Source of the DNA: Sutterella parvirubra YIT 11816
GTDB lineage: Bacteria > Pseudomonadota > Gammaproteobacteria > Burkholderiales > Burkholderiaceae_F
Direction of reading: 5' to 3'
Length of the DNA: 7,935 nt
NCBI RefSeq assembly: GCF_000250875.1
Contig: NZ_JH604912.1
Span: 22,855-30,789, forward strand
The notes below the pieces were generated by a model that saw only the letters and a list, made by a program, of their open reading frames with translations, did no database searches and was not told the origin of the DNA. This document shows positions 1 through 5,413 of this stretch, piece after piece. The position numbers and the translations under genes are program-made. How positions within the stretch are numbered: position 1 is the stretch's first letter; every line of letters begins with the position of its first letter.

Positions 1-2204
1 CGAATGGGGACTCGGGCCCGATCGTGTGCTCGACCGACATGCTGGAGGAGTACCTCTACGCGCAGGGGCGCGACTGGGAGCGCTTCGCTTGGTTGAAGGG
101 CCGCATCTGCAACCGGGCGGTCTACGAGACGCCCGCCGCCTTCGAGCAGCACGCCCTGGGCGTGCGCGCGCTCGTTCGCCCCTTCGTCTTCCGCAAGTAC
201 CTCGACTTCGGCGCGATCAGTTCGCTCACGAAGCTCCATGAGCTCGTGCGCGCCGAGACGGACCGGCGCGAATTGGCCCGTGGTGCGGAAGGCGTCAACG
301 TCAAGCTCGGCCGCGGCGGGATCCGCGAAATCGAATTCATCGCACAGACCCTGCAGGTGATCCGGGGCGGGCGCGACGCGACGCTGCGGGGGCGCGAGAC
401 GCTTTTGATGCTGGACGCCCTGGCGCGCGCGGGCGCGATGCCCGAAGAACGCGCCGCCAAGCTCAAAGAAGCCTACGTGTTCCTCCGGAACGTCGAGCAC
501 GCCCTTCAGTACGTCGACGACCAACAGACGCAGTTCCTCCCCCGCACGGGCGAGACGGCGGAACGCGCCGCCCGGCTTCTGGGCGTCACGTTGGAGGACC
601 TTTGGACGCAGGTCGAAGCCGTGCGCGGCTTCGTCGCGCAGGCCTTCGAGGGCGTCTTCCTTTTGAAGGACGAAAAGGCGGAGAGCGCCGGAGACGACTG
701 GCCCGTCGGTTGGCAGACGGGCACGCGCACCGCGCGCGAAGCCCTGGCGGCGAAGCTCCGGAGCCTCGGCTACGGCGAAGATCTCGACGAAGTGATCGAG
801 CGCGTGACGGCGCTCGCCACGGGGCGCCGCGGCGCGATGGGCGAAGAGGCGCGCTCGCGCATGACGAAGCTTCTGCCCTTCGTCATGGAAAAGGCGCCGG
901 GCTGGTGCGGTGCGGGCGCGGGGCGCGTCATCGCGCCCGAAGAGGCGCTCGGGCGCTACCTGAAGCTGCTGGAGGCCGTCTCGGGGCGCTCGACCTACGT
1001 CGCGATGCTCCACCAATACCCGCGGGCGGCGGAGCGCGTCGGCCGCATTCTGGCGGCGAGCCGCTGGAGCACCGACTTCGTCGTGCGCCACCCGATCATC
1101 CTCGACGAACTGGTCGACGGCCGCATCCGCGAGATGAGCGACGACTCGCCCGTCGACCGCTCGGCCTGGCGCGCGGAACTGCGCGCCGCCCTGGCGCAGG
1201 CCGAAGGCGACGTCGAGCGCCAGATGAACGTGCTGAGGGACGCGCACCACGCGGCGCTCTTCCGTCTGCTCGTCGCGGACCTCGACGGGCGCTTCACCGT
1301 GATGCGGCTTGCGGACCAACTCTCGGCGTTGGCCGACGCGGTGATCGCGGAAGTGTTGGAACTTGCCTGGGCGAACCTCACGAAGCGTCACGCCGAGCGG
1401 CCCACCTTCGCCGTCATCGGCTACGGGAAGCTGGGCGGGAAGGAGCTGGGCTACGAGAGCGACCTCGACCTCGTCTTCATCCACGACGACCCGGCGCAGG
1501 AGGCGGATGCGGTCTACGCGCGGCTCGTGAGGAAGATGCTGAGTTGGCTCACGCTCCAAACCTCTTCCGGGAAGCTCTTCGAGGTCGACATGCGGCTTCG
1601 CCCCAACGGCGAGAACGGCCTCATCACGACGAACTTCGCGCAGTTCTCGCGCTATGAGCGAAACGAAGACGGCCACGGCGCGTGGCTCTGGGAGCACCAG
1701 GCGCTGACGCGCGCCCGCTTCGTCGCGGGCGACGACGCCCTGGGCGCCAAATTCGAGGCCGAGCGCGAGTTCGTGCTGCGCACGCCCCGCGACCGGGAGA
1801 TGGTCCTCTCGGGCGTCGCCGAGATGCGCCGCAAGATGCGGGACGGCCACCCCAACCGCACGGCGCGCTTTGACATCAAGCACGACGCGGGCGGGATGGT
1901 GGACGTGGAGTTCGCGGTGCAGGCTCTGGTCCTCATGCACGCCCACGAGCACCCCTCGATGGTGCTGAACCTCGGGAACATCCAGCTCCTCGAACTCTCG
2001 GGCGCGTTGGGATTGATCCCCGAAGCGACGGCCGAGGCTGCCGCCGACGCCTACCGGAAGCTTCGCGTCATTCAGCACGAGGTGAGGCTCAACGCCGGCG
2101 AAGGCGTGCCGGCGCGGGTCGAACCCGAGCGGGTCGAAACCGAGCGCCGTGCGGTCGAGGCGCTCTGGAGGGCGGTCTTCGGAGAGCCCTGGCGGAAGGA
2201 CTGA
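1..2204 (+). CDS. glnE: Bifunctional glutamine synthetase adenylyltransferase/adenylyl-removing enzyme GlnE, 5'-truncated by window edge
   Basis: GlnE attaches AMP to, and removes it from, a tyrosine of glutamine synthetase, tuning nitrogen assimilation in response to PII and glutamine. The reading frame is already open at base 3 and begins with NGDSGP, the end of the RLRPNGDSG motif of the N-terminal adenylyl-removing domain. The true start therefore lies upstream, and a GTG at 24 is not a start. GRGGIREIEF (309-338) belongs to the first domain's helical part. The second, adenylylating domain carries the nucleotidyltransferase motif GYGKLGGKELGYESDLDL (1419-1472, with the metal-binding D-x-D of SDLDL), then EVDMRLRPNGENG (1581-1619) and the second helical motif DIKHDAGGMVDVEF (1872-1913). 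About 733 residues are visible. The family is usually near 950, so roughly a fifth is missing. No frameshift or missing catalytic motif is seen in the visible part. Confidence 0.97.
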   Translation, partial: NGDSGPIVCSTDMLEEYLYAQGRDWERFAWLKGRICNRAVYETPAAFEQHALGVRALVRPFVFRKYLDFGAISSLTKLHELVRAETDRRELARGAEGVNVKLGRGGIREIEFIAQTLQVIRGGRDATLRGRETLLMLDALARAGAMPEERAAKLKEAYVFLRNVEHALQYVDDQQTQFLPRTGETAERAARLLGVTLEDLWTQVEAVRGFVAQAFEGVFLLKDEKAESAGDDWPVGWQTGTRTAREALAAKLRSLGYGEDLDEVIERVTALATGRRGAMGEEARSRMTKLLPFVMEKAPGWCGAGAGRVIAPEEALGRYLKLLEAVSGRSTYVAMLHQYPRAAERVGRILAASRWSTDFVVRHPIILDELVDGRIREMSDDSPVDRSAWRAELRAALAQAEGDVERQMNVLRDAHHAALFRLLVADLDGRFTVMRLADQLSALADAVIAEVLELAWANLTKRHAERPTFAVIGYGKLGGKELGYESDLDLVFIHDDPAQEADAVYARLVRKMLSWLTLQTSSGKLFEVDMRLRPNGENGLITTNFAQFSRYERNEDGHGAWLWEHQALTRARFVAGDDALGAKFEAEREFVLRTPRDREMVLSGVAEMRRKMRDGHPNRTARFDIKHDAGGMVDVEFAVQALVLMHAHEHPSMVLNLGNIQLLELSGALGLIPEATAEAAADAYRKLRVIQHEVRLNAGEGVPARVEPERVETERRAVEALWRAVFGEPWRKD

Positions 2205-2216
2205 GGGGAAGGGCGC

Positions 2217-2242
2217 CCGTACCTTCAGGCGTGAAGGTACGG
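2217..2242 (+). terminator. Hairpin after glnE, possible terminator without U-tract
   Basis: A perfect 11-bp stem (CCGTACCTTCA at 2217-2227 with TGAAGGTACGG at 2232-2242) closes a GGCG tetraloop, 12 bases after the glnE stop. It could end or stabilise the glnE transcript. No T-run follows (next bases AAAGGCAA), so it is not a canonical intrinsic terminator. The structure is seen directly; its function is inferred. Confidence 0.45.
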
Positions 2243-2243
2243 A

Positions 2244-2272
2244 AAGGCAAATGCGCCCGGCAGGTCTACAAT
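2244..2272 (+). promoter_or_regulatory. Candidate sigma-70-type promoter for the YheT-like gene
   Basis: TACAAT at 2267-2272 matches the -10 consensus TATAAT at 5 of 6 positions. The hexamer 17 bp upstream (AAGGCA, 2244-2249) is a poor -35 (3 of 6). A start near 2279 would leave a leader of about 30 nt before the ATG at 2311, which is reasonable. The call rests almost entirely on the -10. Confidence 0.4.
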
Positions 2273-2310
2273 GGTTGGGTTTTCCTCAGCCCGGAAAAAG
2301 GAATTCCCCC

Positions 2311-3288
2311 ATGCCCGTACTCACCTCCGACTACCGCGCGCCTTCCTGGTGTCCCGGTTCGCACATGCAGACCGTCGTGCCCGCGCGTCTCTCGAAGACG
2401 CCGGAGGTGCAGTACCGACGCGAATTCCTGACGACCCCCGACGGCGACATCGTCGTCTGGGACTGGGTGAAGCCCGAGCCCGCCGATCCGAAGACGCCCG
2501 TGATGATCCACTTCCACGGGTTGGAGGGCTCGAGCGGCAGCCACTACGCCCGCGCCTTCATGGACGCGTGCGTCAAGGCGGGCTGGCGCGGCGTCGTCGC
2601 GCACTTCCGCACGTGCGGCGGGGTGATGAACCGATTCCCCCGCGCCTACTTCGCCGGGGACACGGCCGACAACCGCTGGGTGTTGGAGACGGTGAAGGCA
2701 CGCTTTCCCGACGCGCCCCGCTATGCGGTGGGCGTGAGTCTCGGGGGGAACCAACTTTCGAAGTGTCTCGGCGACATCGGCTCGGAAGGGGAGGAGCTTC
2801 TCACCGCGGCCGTCTCGGTCTGCGCGCCCTTGGACCTCGTCGCCGGGAGCGAGCGCATCTCGAAGGGCGTCAACTTCCTCTACGCGGACATGTTCCTCGG
2901 GACCCTCAAAGAGAAGCTCCGCGAGAAGGCGAAGATGTTCCCGGGCGAATTTGACGCGAAGCGCATCGAAGCCTGCAACACGATGTTCGACTTCGACGAA
3001 CTCTACACCTCGCGCATCCACGGGTTCCGAAACGCCATGGACTACTGGCAGAAGTGCTCGGCGAAGCCGGCGCTCCCCGGCGTGCGCGTGCCGCTGCTTC
3101 TTCTCAACGCCAAAAACGACCCGTTCCTTCCCGCGTGGATCCTACCCTCGGCCCTGGAAGTGAGCGACCGGGTCTGCATCGAGTATCCGGAAGAGGGCGG
3201 CCACGTCGGCTTCCCCGAGGGGAAGATCCCCGGGCGCAACACGTACCTTGCGCGGCGCATCATGCGCTTCTTCAAAGAAGGCCGGTGA
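2311..3288 (+). CDS. YheT-family alpha/beta hydrolase (COG0429 type)
   Basis: Predicted cytosolic serine hydrolase of 325 residues, the usual size for the YheT/ABHD1-3-like family. The physiological substrate of bacterial members is not established; esterase activity is the family expectation. A full catalytic triad is visible: nucleophile Ser143 in GVSLGGN, Asp270 in NAKNDPF and His298 in GGHVGFPEG. HFHG at residues 67-70 supplies the oxyanion-hole region. The motif FRTCGGVMNRFPRAYFAGD corresponds to the family's FRGCxGExNRxPRxYHSGD block but differs at several positions. The start at 2311 is chosen because AAGGA (2298-2302) sits 8 nt upstream and the protein then begins like other family members; upstream in-frame ATGs overlap glnE. 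No signal peptide or membrane segment is visible. Its link to glnE and hemH appears to be position only. Confidence 0.9.
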   Translation: MPVLTSDYRAPSWCPGSHMQTVVPARLSKTPEVQYRREFLTTPDGDIVVWDWVKPEPADPKTPVMIHFHGLEGSSGSHYARAFMDACVKAGWRGVVAHFRTCGGVMNRFPRAYFAGDTADNRWVLETVKARFPDAPRYAVGVSLGGNQLSKCLGDIGSEGEELLTAAVSVCAPLDLVAGSERISKGVNFLYADMFLGTLKEKLREKAKMFPGEFDAKRIEACNTMFDFDELYTSRIHGFRNAMDYWQKCSAKPALPGVRVPLLLLNAKNDPFLPAWILPSALEVSDRVCIEYPEEGGHVGFPEGKIPGRNTYLARRIMRFFKEGR

Positions 3289-3300
3289 GGCCCCTCTCAA

Positions 3301-3328
3301 TGCCCGGTTAAGAAAAGCCGGGCACAAT
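3301..3328 (+). promoter_or_regulatory. Inverted repeat overlapping a weak -10 in the hydrolase-hemH gap
   Basis: TGCCCGG (3301-3307) and CCGGGCA (3318-3324) form a perfect 7-bp stem around an A-rich 10-nt loop, beginning 12 bases after the hydrolase stop. The right arm runs into CACAAT (3323-3328), a 4-of-6 match to a sigma-70 -10, with no convincing -35. The element could be the hydrolase's transcript end, an operator over a hemH promoter, or both. The repeat is certain; the role is a guess. Confidence 0.35.
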
Positions 3329-3368
3329 GGCGGCCAACCGCATCCTTTTTGAAGACCTCGTTGCGCTC

Positions 3369-4373
3369 ATGAACAAACCTCAAGCCGCCGTGCTGCTCAT
3401 CAACACGGGCTCGCCCGCCGCACCCGAAGCCGACGCCGTGCGTGAATACCTCGCCGAGTTTCTCTCGGACCCGCGCATCATCGAGATGCCGCAGTGGAAG
3501 TGGCAGCCGATCCTGCGCGGCATCATCCTGAGGAAGCGCCCTGCGGAGAGCGCGAAGCGCTACCGGAGCGTCTGGACGGAGGAAGGAAGCCCCCTCATCA
3601 CGCACACCCGGCGCACGGCCGAACGCCTGAGCGGACGGCTCTCGGACGCCCCGCACGTGAAGGTCGTCTGGGCGATGCGCTACGGGAAGCCGGCGGTGGC
3701 GGACGTGCTGGATGAACTCCGCCGCGAAGGGATCGAACGGATCGTCGTCATGCCGATGTTCGCGCAGCGCGCGGCGCAGACGACGTCGGCGTGCTTCGAC
3801 GCCGTGCTGGACCATCTGCGTGCGGGCCGCATCTACCCGGCCCTCCGCTTCGTGCCGGGGTACCACGTCGACGAGGGCTACGTCGAAGCCCTGGCCGAAC
3901 ACCTGCGCGCCCACTGGGCGAAGGCGGGCGACATCCGCGAAACGGGCGGGCACCTCGTCCTGAGCTTTCACGGGATCCCGAAGGCGAGCGTCGAAGTGTC
4001 GGGCGACCCCTACGAAAAGGAATGCCGCGAAACGGCCGAAGCCTTGGCGAAGCGTTTGGGGTTGACCGACGCCGACTGGTCGCTCGCGTACCAGAGCCGG
4101 TTCGGCCGCGACGAGTGGCTTCGTCCCTATGCGATCGAGCACGTCGAGGAGCTCGCCCGAAAGGGCGTGAAGCGCGTCGACGTCTTCTGCCCGGGGTTCG
4201 CCGCCGACTGCCTCGAAACGATTGAGGAAATCAACGAGGAGCTCCGCGGGTTCTACCTCGCCCAAGCGGGCGAAGACGCGGTCTTTCACTACGTGCCGTG
4301 CCTGAACGCCTCGGACGAAGCCGTGCGCGCCTACGAGCGGATCATCCGCCGGACGCTGGGCGACTGGATCTGA
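3369..4373 (+). CDS. hemH: Ferrochelatase (protoheme ferro-lyase)
   Basis: Inserts Fe2+ into protoporphyrin IX, the last step of protoheme synthesis, in the cytoplasm or at the inner membrane face. The protein has 334 residues from the chosen start, within the usual 310-370. The N-terminus has AVLLINTGSP, matching the family's VLLxNxGxP opening. The PROSITE-type signature LVLSFHGIP...GDPY contains the catalytic His201. YQSRFG (241-246) is conserved, and CLETIEEI holds Glu283, the second conserved active-site residue. The in-frame ATG at 3327 would add 14 residues (MAANRILFEDLVAL) that have no family counterpart, and it lies inside a candidate -10. The ATG at 3369 gives the typical MNKPxAAVLL start, though neither start has a strong ribosome-binding site. 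No [2Fe-2S] cysteine extension is seen. hemH next to grpE-dnaK is common in Betaproteobacteria. Confidence 0.95.
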   Translation: MNKPQAAVLLINTGSPAAPEADAVREYLAEFLSDPRIIEMPQWKWQPILRGIILRKRPAESAKRYRSVWTEEGSPLITHTRRTAERLSGRLSDAPHVKVVWAMRYGKPAVADVLDELRREGIERIVVMPMFAQRAAQTTSACFDAVLDHLRAGRIYPALRFVPGYHVDEGYVEALAEHLRAHWAKAGDIRETGGHLVLSFHGIPKASVEVSGDPYEKECRETAEALAKRLGLTDADWSLAYQSRFGRDEWLRPYAIEHVEELARKGVKRVDVFCPGFAADCLETIEEINEELRGFYLAQAGEDAVFHYVPCLNASDEAVRAYERIIRRTLGDWI

Positions 4374-4390
4374 CCGAATCGGGGTCGGGG

Positions 4391-4419
4391 GGGCGAAAAA
4401 CCGCCCGAAAAAGGGGCGG
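4391..4419 (+). terminator. Overlapping GC-rich inverted repeats after hemH
   Basis: Two hairpins share an arm: GGGCG (4391-4395) with CGCCC (4402-4406), or CCGCCC (4401-4406) with GGGCGG (4414-4419), both with A-rich loops. They sit just past the hemH stop and immediately upstream of the grpE -35. No U-tract follows on the + strand, so termination would be Rho-dependent or weak. Confidence 0.35.
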
Positions 4420-4420
4420 A

Positions 4421-4449
4421 CTTGAAAAAATGCCCCGCCGTCCCCATAT
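4421..4449 (+). promoter_or_regulatory. Sigma-32 (RpoH) heat-shock promoter of grpE
   Basis: CTTGAAA (4421-4427), a 14-bp spacer and CCCCATAT (4442-4449) match the known RpoH consensus (CTTGAAA, 13-15 bp, CCCCATnT) essentially perfectly. Transcription should start near 4457, giving a grpE leader of about 65 nt. A sigma-70-like TATGAT (4447-4452) overlaps the -10, but its spacer to TTGAAA would be a long 19 bp. The same -10 core recurs before dnaK. Confidence 0.88.
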
Positions 4450-4521
4450 GATTCCCAAAGACATTGAGCGGCCGGGTCCTCTTGCCCGCCCGCACGTACC
4501 CATCACGTAGAGAAGACTGAC

Positions 4522-5124
4522 ATGACGCAGAATCAGGAAGAGAAGGAAGTGAAGTCGTGCTGCCAGGGCGAAGAGAACGCCTGCGGCGAAGGCTGCACTT
4601 GCGGCGCTGAGGGCGAACACGCCGCCGAAGGCCAGGCGGAAGCCGCCACGCCCGATACGGTCGAAACCCTTCAGACGGCCCTGAAGCTTGCCGAAGCGAA
4701 GGTGATCGAGCACTACGACCTCTACGTCCGCGCGATGGCCGAACTCGAAAACACCCGCCGCCGTGCGTCGGAAGAAGTGCAGAAGGCGCACAAGTTCGGG
4801 ATTGAAAAGTTCGCCGAAAACCTCCTTCCCGTCGTCGACAGCCTGGAGAAGGCCCTCGAAGTGACGAAGGACGATCAGGACAATCCGATGCGCGAAGGCA
4901 TGCTCGCCACGTACCGCCAGCTCGTCCACGCTTTGGACGTTTCCGGCATGAAGCCGATCGACCCGAAGGGCGAGGCGTTCGACCCGCACAAGCACCAGGC
5001 GATCGCGATGGTGCCCGCGCCCGAAGGCGTCGCCGCCGGGAACGTCGTCGAGGTGTTCCAGCGCGGTTGGCTGATCAGCGAACGCGTGCTCCGTCCCGCG
5101 ATGGTGAGCGTCGCGCAGGGTTGA
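4522..5124 (+). CDS. grpE: Nucleotide exchange factor GrpE with cysteine-rich N-terminal tail
   Basis: GrpE dimers release ADP from DnaK, letting ATP rebind and substrate leave. In many bacteria the protein also acts as a thermosensor of the chaperone cycle. It has 200 residues, a normal length. Residues 1-45 form a charged, probably disordered tail. A long helical, coiled-coil-like segment (about 50-90) leads into FGIEKFAENLLPVVDSLEKAL (from 92), the helix-bundle region. The C-terminal beta domain carries the GrpE signature from FDPHKHQA (153-160) to RGWLISERVLRPAMVSV, with Trp where Phe/Tyr is usual. Unusually, the tail contains Cys13, Cys14, Cys21, Cys25 and Cys27, plus His33; the rest of the protein has no cysteine. 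The start has AGAGAAG (4509-4515) 6 nt upstream. A sigma-32 promoter precedes the gene and a terminator follows it. Confidence 0.96.
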   Translation: MTQNQEEKEVKSCCQGEENACGEGCTCGAEGEHAAEGQAEAATPDTVETLQTALKLAEAKVIEHYDLYVRAMAELENTRRRASEEVQKAHKFGIEKFAENLLPVVDSLEKALEVTKDDQDNPMREGMLATYRQLVHALDVSGMKPIDPKGEAFDPHKHQAIAMVPAPEGVAAGNVVEVFQRGWLISERVLRPAMVSVAQG

Positions 5125-5157
5125 TCTCCCTGCGGGTTCATCCGCATCTCAAGCGCG

Positions 5158-5192
5158 AAAAAGGCGTCCTCCGACAAGGCGGGCGCCTTTTT
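5158..5192 (+). terminator. Intrinsic terminator of grpE
   Basis: AAAAAGGCGTCC (5158-5169) pairs with GGGCGCCTTTTT (5181-5192) as a 12-bp stem with one G-U pair and an 11-nt loop. It begins 34 bases after the grpE stop and ends in five Ts. The A-tract/U-tract symmetry means it could also act on the opposite strand. This is a canonical Rho-independent terminator. Confidence 0.85.
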
Positions 5193-5236
5193 GTCGATGG
5201 AACACCTTGAAAAGCTTGAGAAAATTATGCCGGATG

Positions 5237-5278
5237 AAAAAATTTCGCACGGCCCCCTCGGCGGGGCTTGAATTTTTT
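5237..5278 (+). terminator. Second terminator-like structure overlapping the dnaK promoter
   Basis: The outer stem AAAAAATT (5237-5244) pairs with AATTTTTT (5271-5278). The inner stem GGCCCC (5251-5256) pairs with GGGGCT (5263-5268, one G-U) around a 6-nt loop, with an asymmetric internal loop between the stems. A-tract, GC stem and T-tract together resemble a bidirectional intrinsic terminator. Its right side is the same DNA as the -35 and spacer of the dnaK heat-shock promoter. The internal loop and short inner stem make termination strength uncertain. Confidence 0.45.
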
Positions 5279-5294
5279 TGGGGTGTCCCCATAT
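5267..5294 (+). promoter_or_regulatory. Sigma-32 (RpoH) heat-shock promoter of dnaK
   Basis: CTTGAAT (5267-5273), a 13-bp spacer and CCCCATAT (5287-5294) fit the RpoH consensus with one mismatch in the -35. The expected start is near 5301, giving a dnaK leader of about 113 nt. A sigma-70-like pair TTGAAT/TATAGG (5268-5273, 5292-5297; 18-bp spacer) overlaps and could give basal expression. The 10-mer GTCCCCATAT is identical to the one before grpE. Confidence 0.85.
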
Positions 5295-5306
5295 AGGGAT
5301 TAAGAC

Positions 5307-5328
5307 GGGAGAACGGCAAGGTTCTCCC
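5307..5328 (+). other. 5'-leader stem-loop of dnaK mRNA
   Basis: GGGAGAAC (5307-5314) and GTTCTCCC (5321-5328) form a perfect 8-bp stem with a 6-nt loop, only a few nucleotides after the predicted sigma-32 start. A hairpin so near the 5' end could protect the mRNA from decay. It lies about 70 nt upstream of the ribosome-binding site, so it would not mask it directly. Confidence 0.5.
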
Positions 5329-5345
5329 CACGCGTTCGATGCTGC

Positions 5346-5375
5346 CGCTCGCTCCGTCAGAGCGACGTCGAGCGA
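5346..5375 (+). other. Mutually exclusive small hairpins in the dnaK leader
   Basis: TCGCTC (5349-5354) can pair with GAGCGA at 5360-5365 or with the second copy at 5370-5375. CGCTCG (5346-5351) can instead pair with CGAGCG (5369-5374). The alternatives cannot form together. Whether they switch is unknown. The ribosome-binding site (GAAGGGA, 5398-5404) remains outside these stems. Confidence 0.3.
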
Positions 5376-5413
5376 ACGAAACAGCACTTCAATAGAAGAA
5401 GGGATTCAGAAAC

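Noticed and set aside
602..1657. Long + strand open frame inside glnE in another frame (351 codons)
   Set aside because: The product is almost entirely Arg, Ala, Gly and Pro, typical of an off-frame reading of GC-rich coding DNA, and glnE's own motifs lie in the other frame.
2149..2310. Longer N-terminus for the YheT-like protein, starting inside glnE
   Set aside because: The extra 54 residues are Arg/Gly/Glu-rich, overlap glnE and pass through a hairpin and a candidate promoter. The ATG at 2311 has a good ribosome-binding site and the family-like start.
3297..4289. A 330-codon minus-strand open frame opposite hemH
   Set aside because: It lies fully over a well-supported ferrochelatase, has low-complexity composition and no recognisable motif. 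It is explained by third-position GC bias.
4298..4510. Small open frame (70 codons) across the hemH end and the grpE promoter
   Set aside because: It overlaps the hemH 3' end out of frame and runs through the heat-shock promoter. It has no ribosome-binding site and no recognisable protein.
5307..5328. CIRCE operator upstream of dnaK
   Set aside because: The inverted repeat here is GGGAGAAC/GTTCTCCC with a 6-nt loop, unlike TTAGCACTC-N9-GAGTGCTAA in both sequence and spacing.
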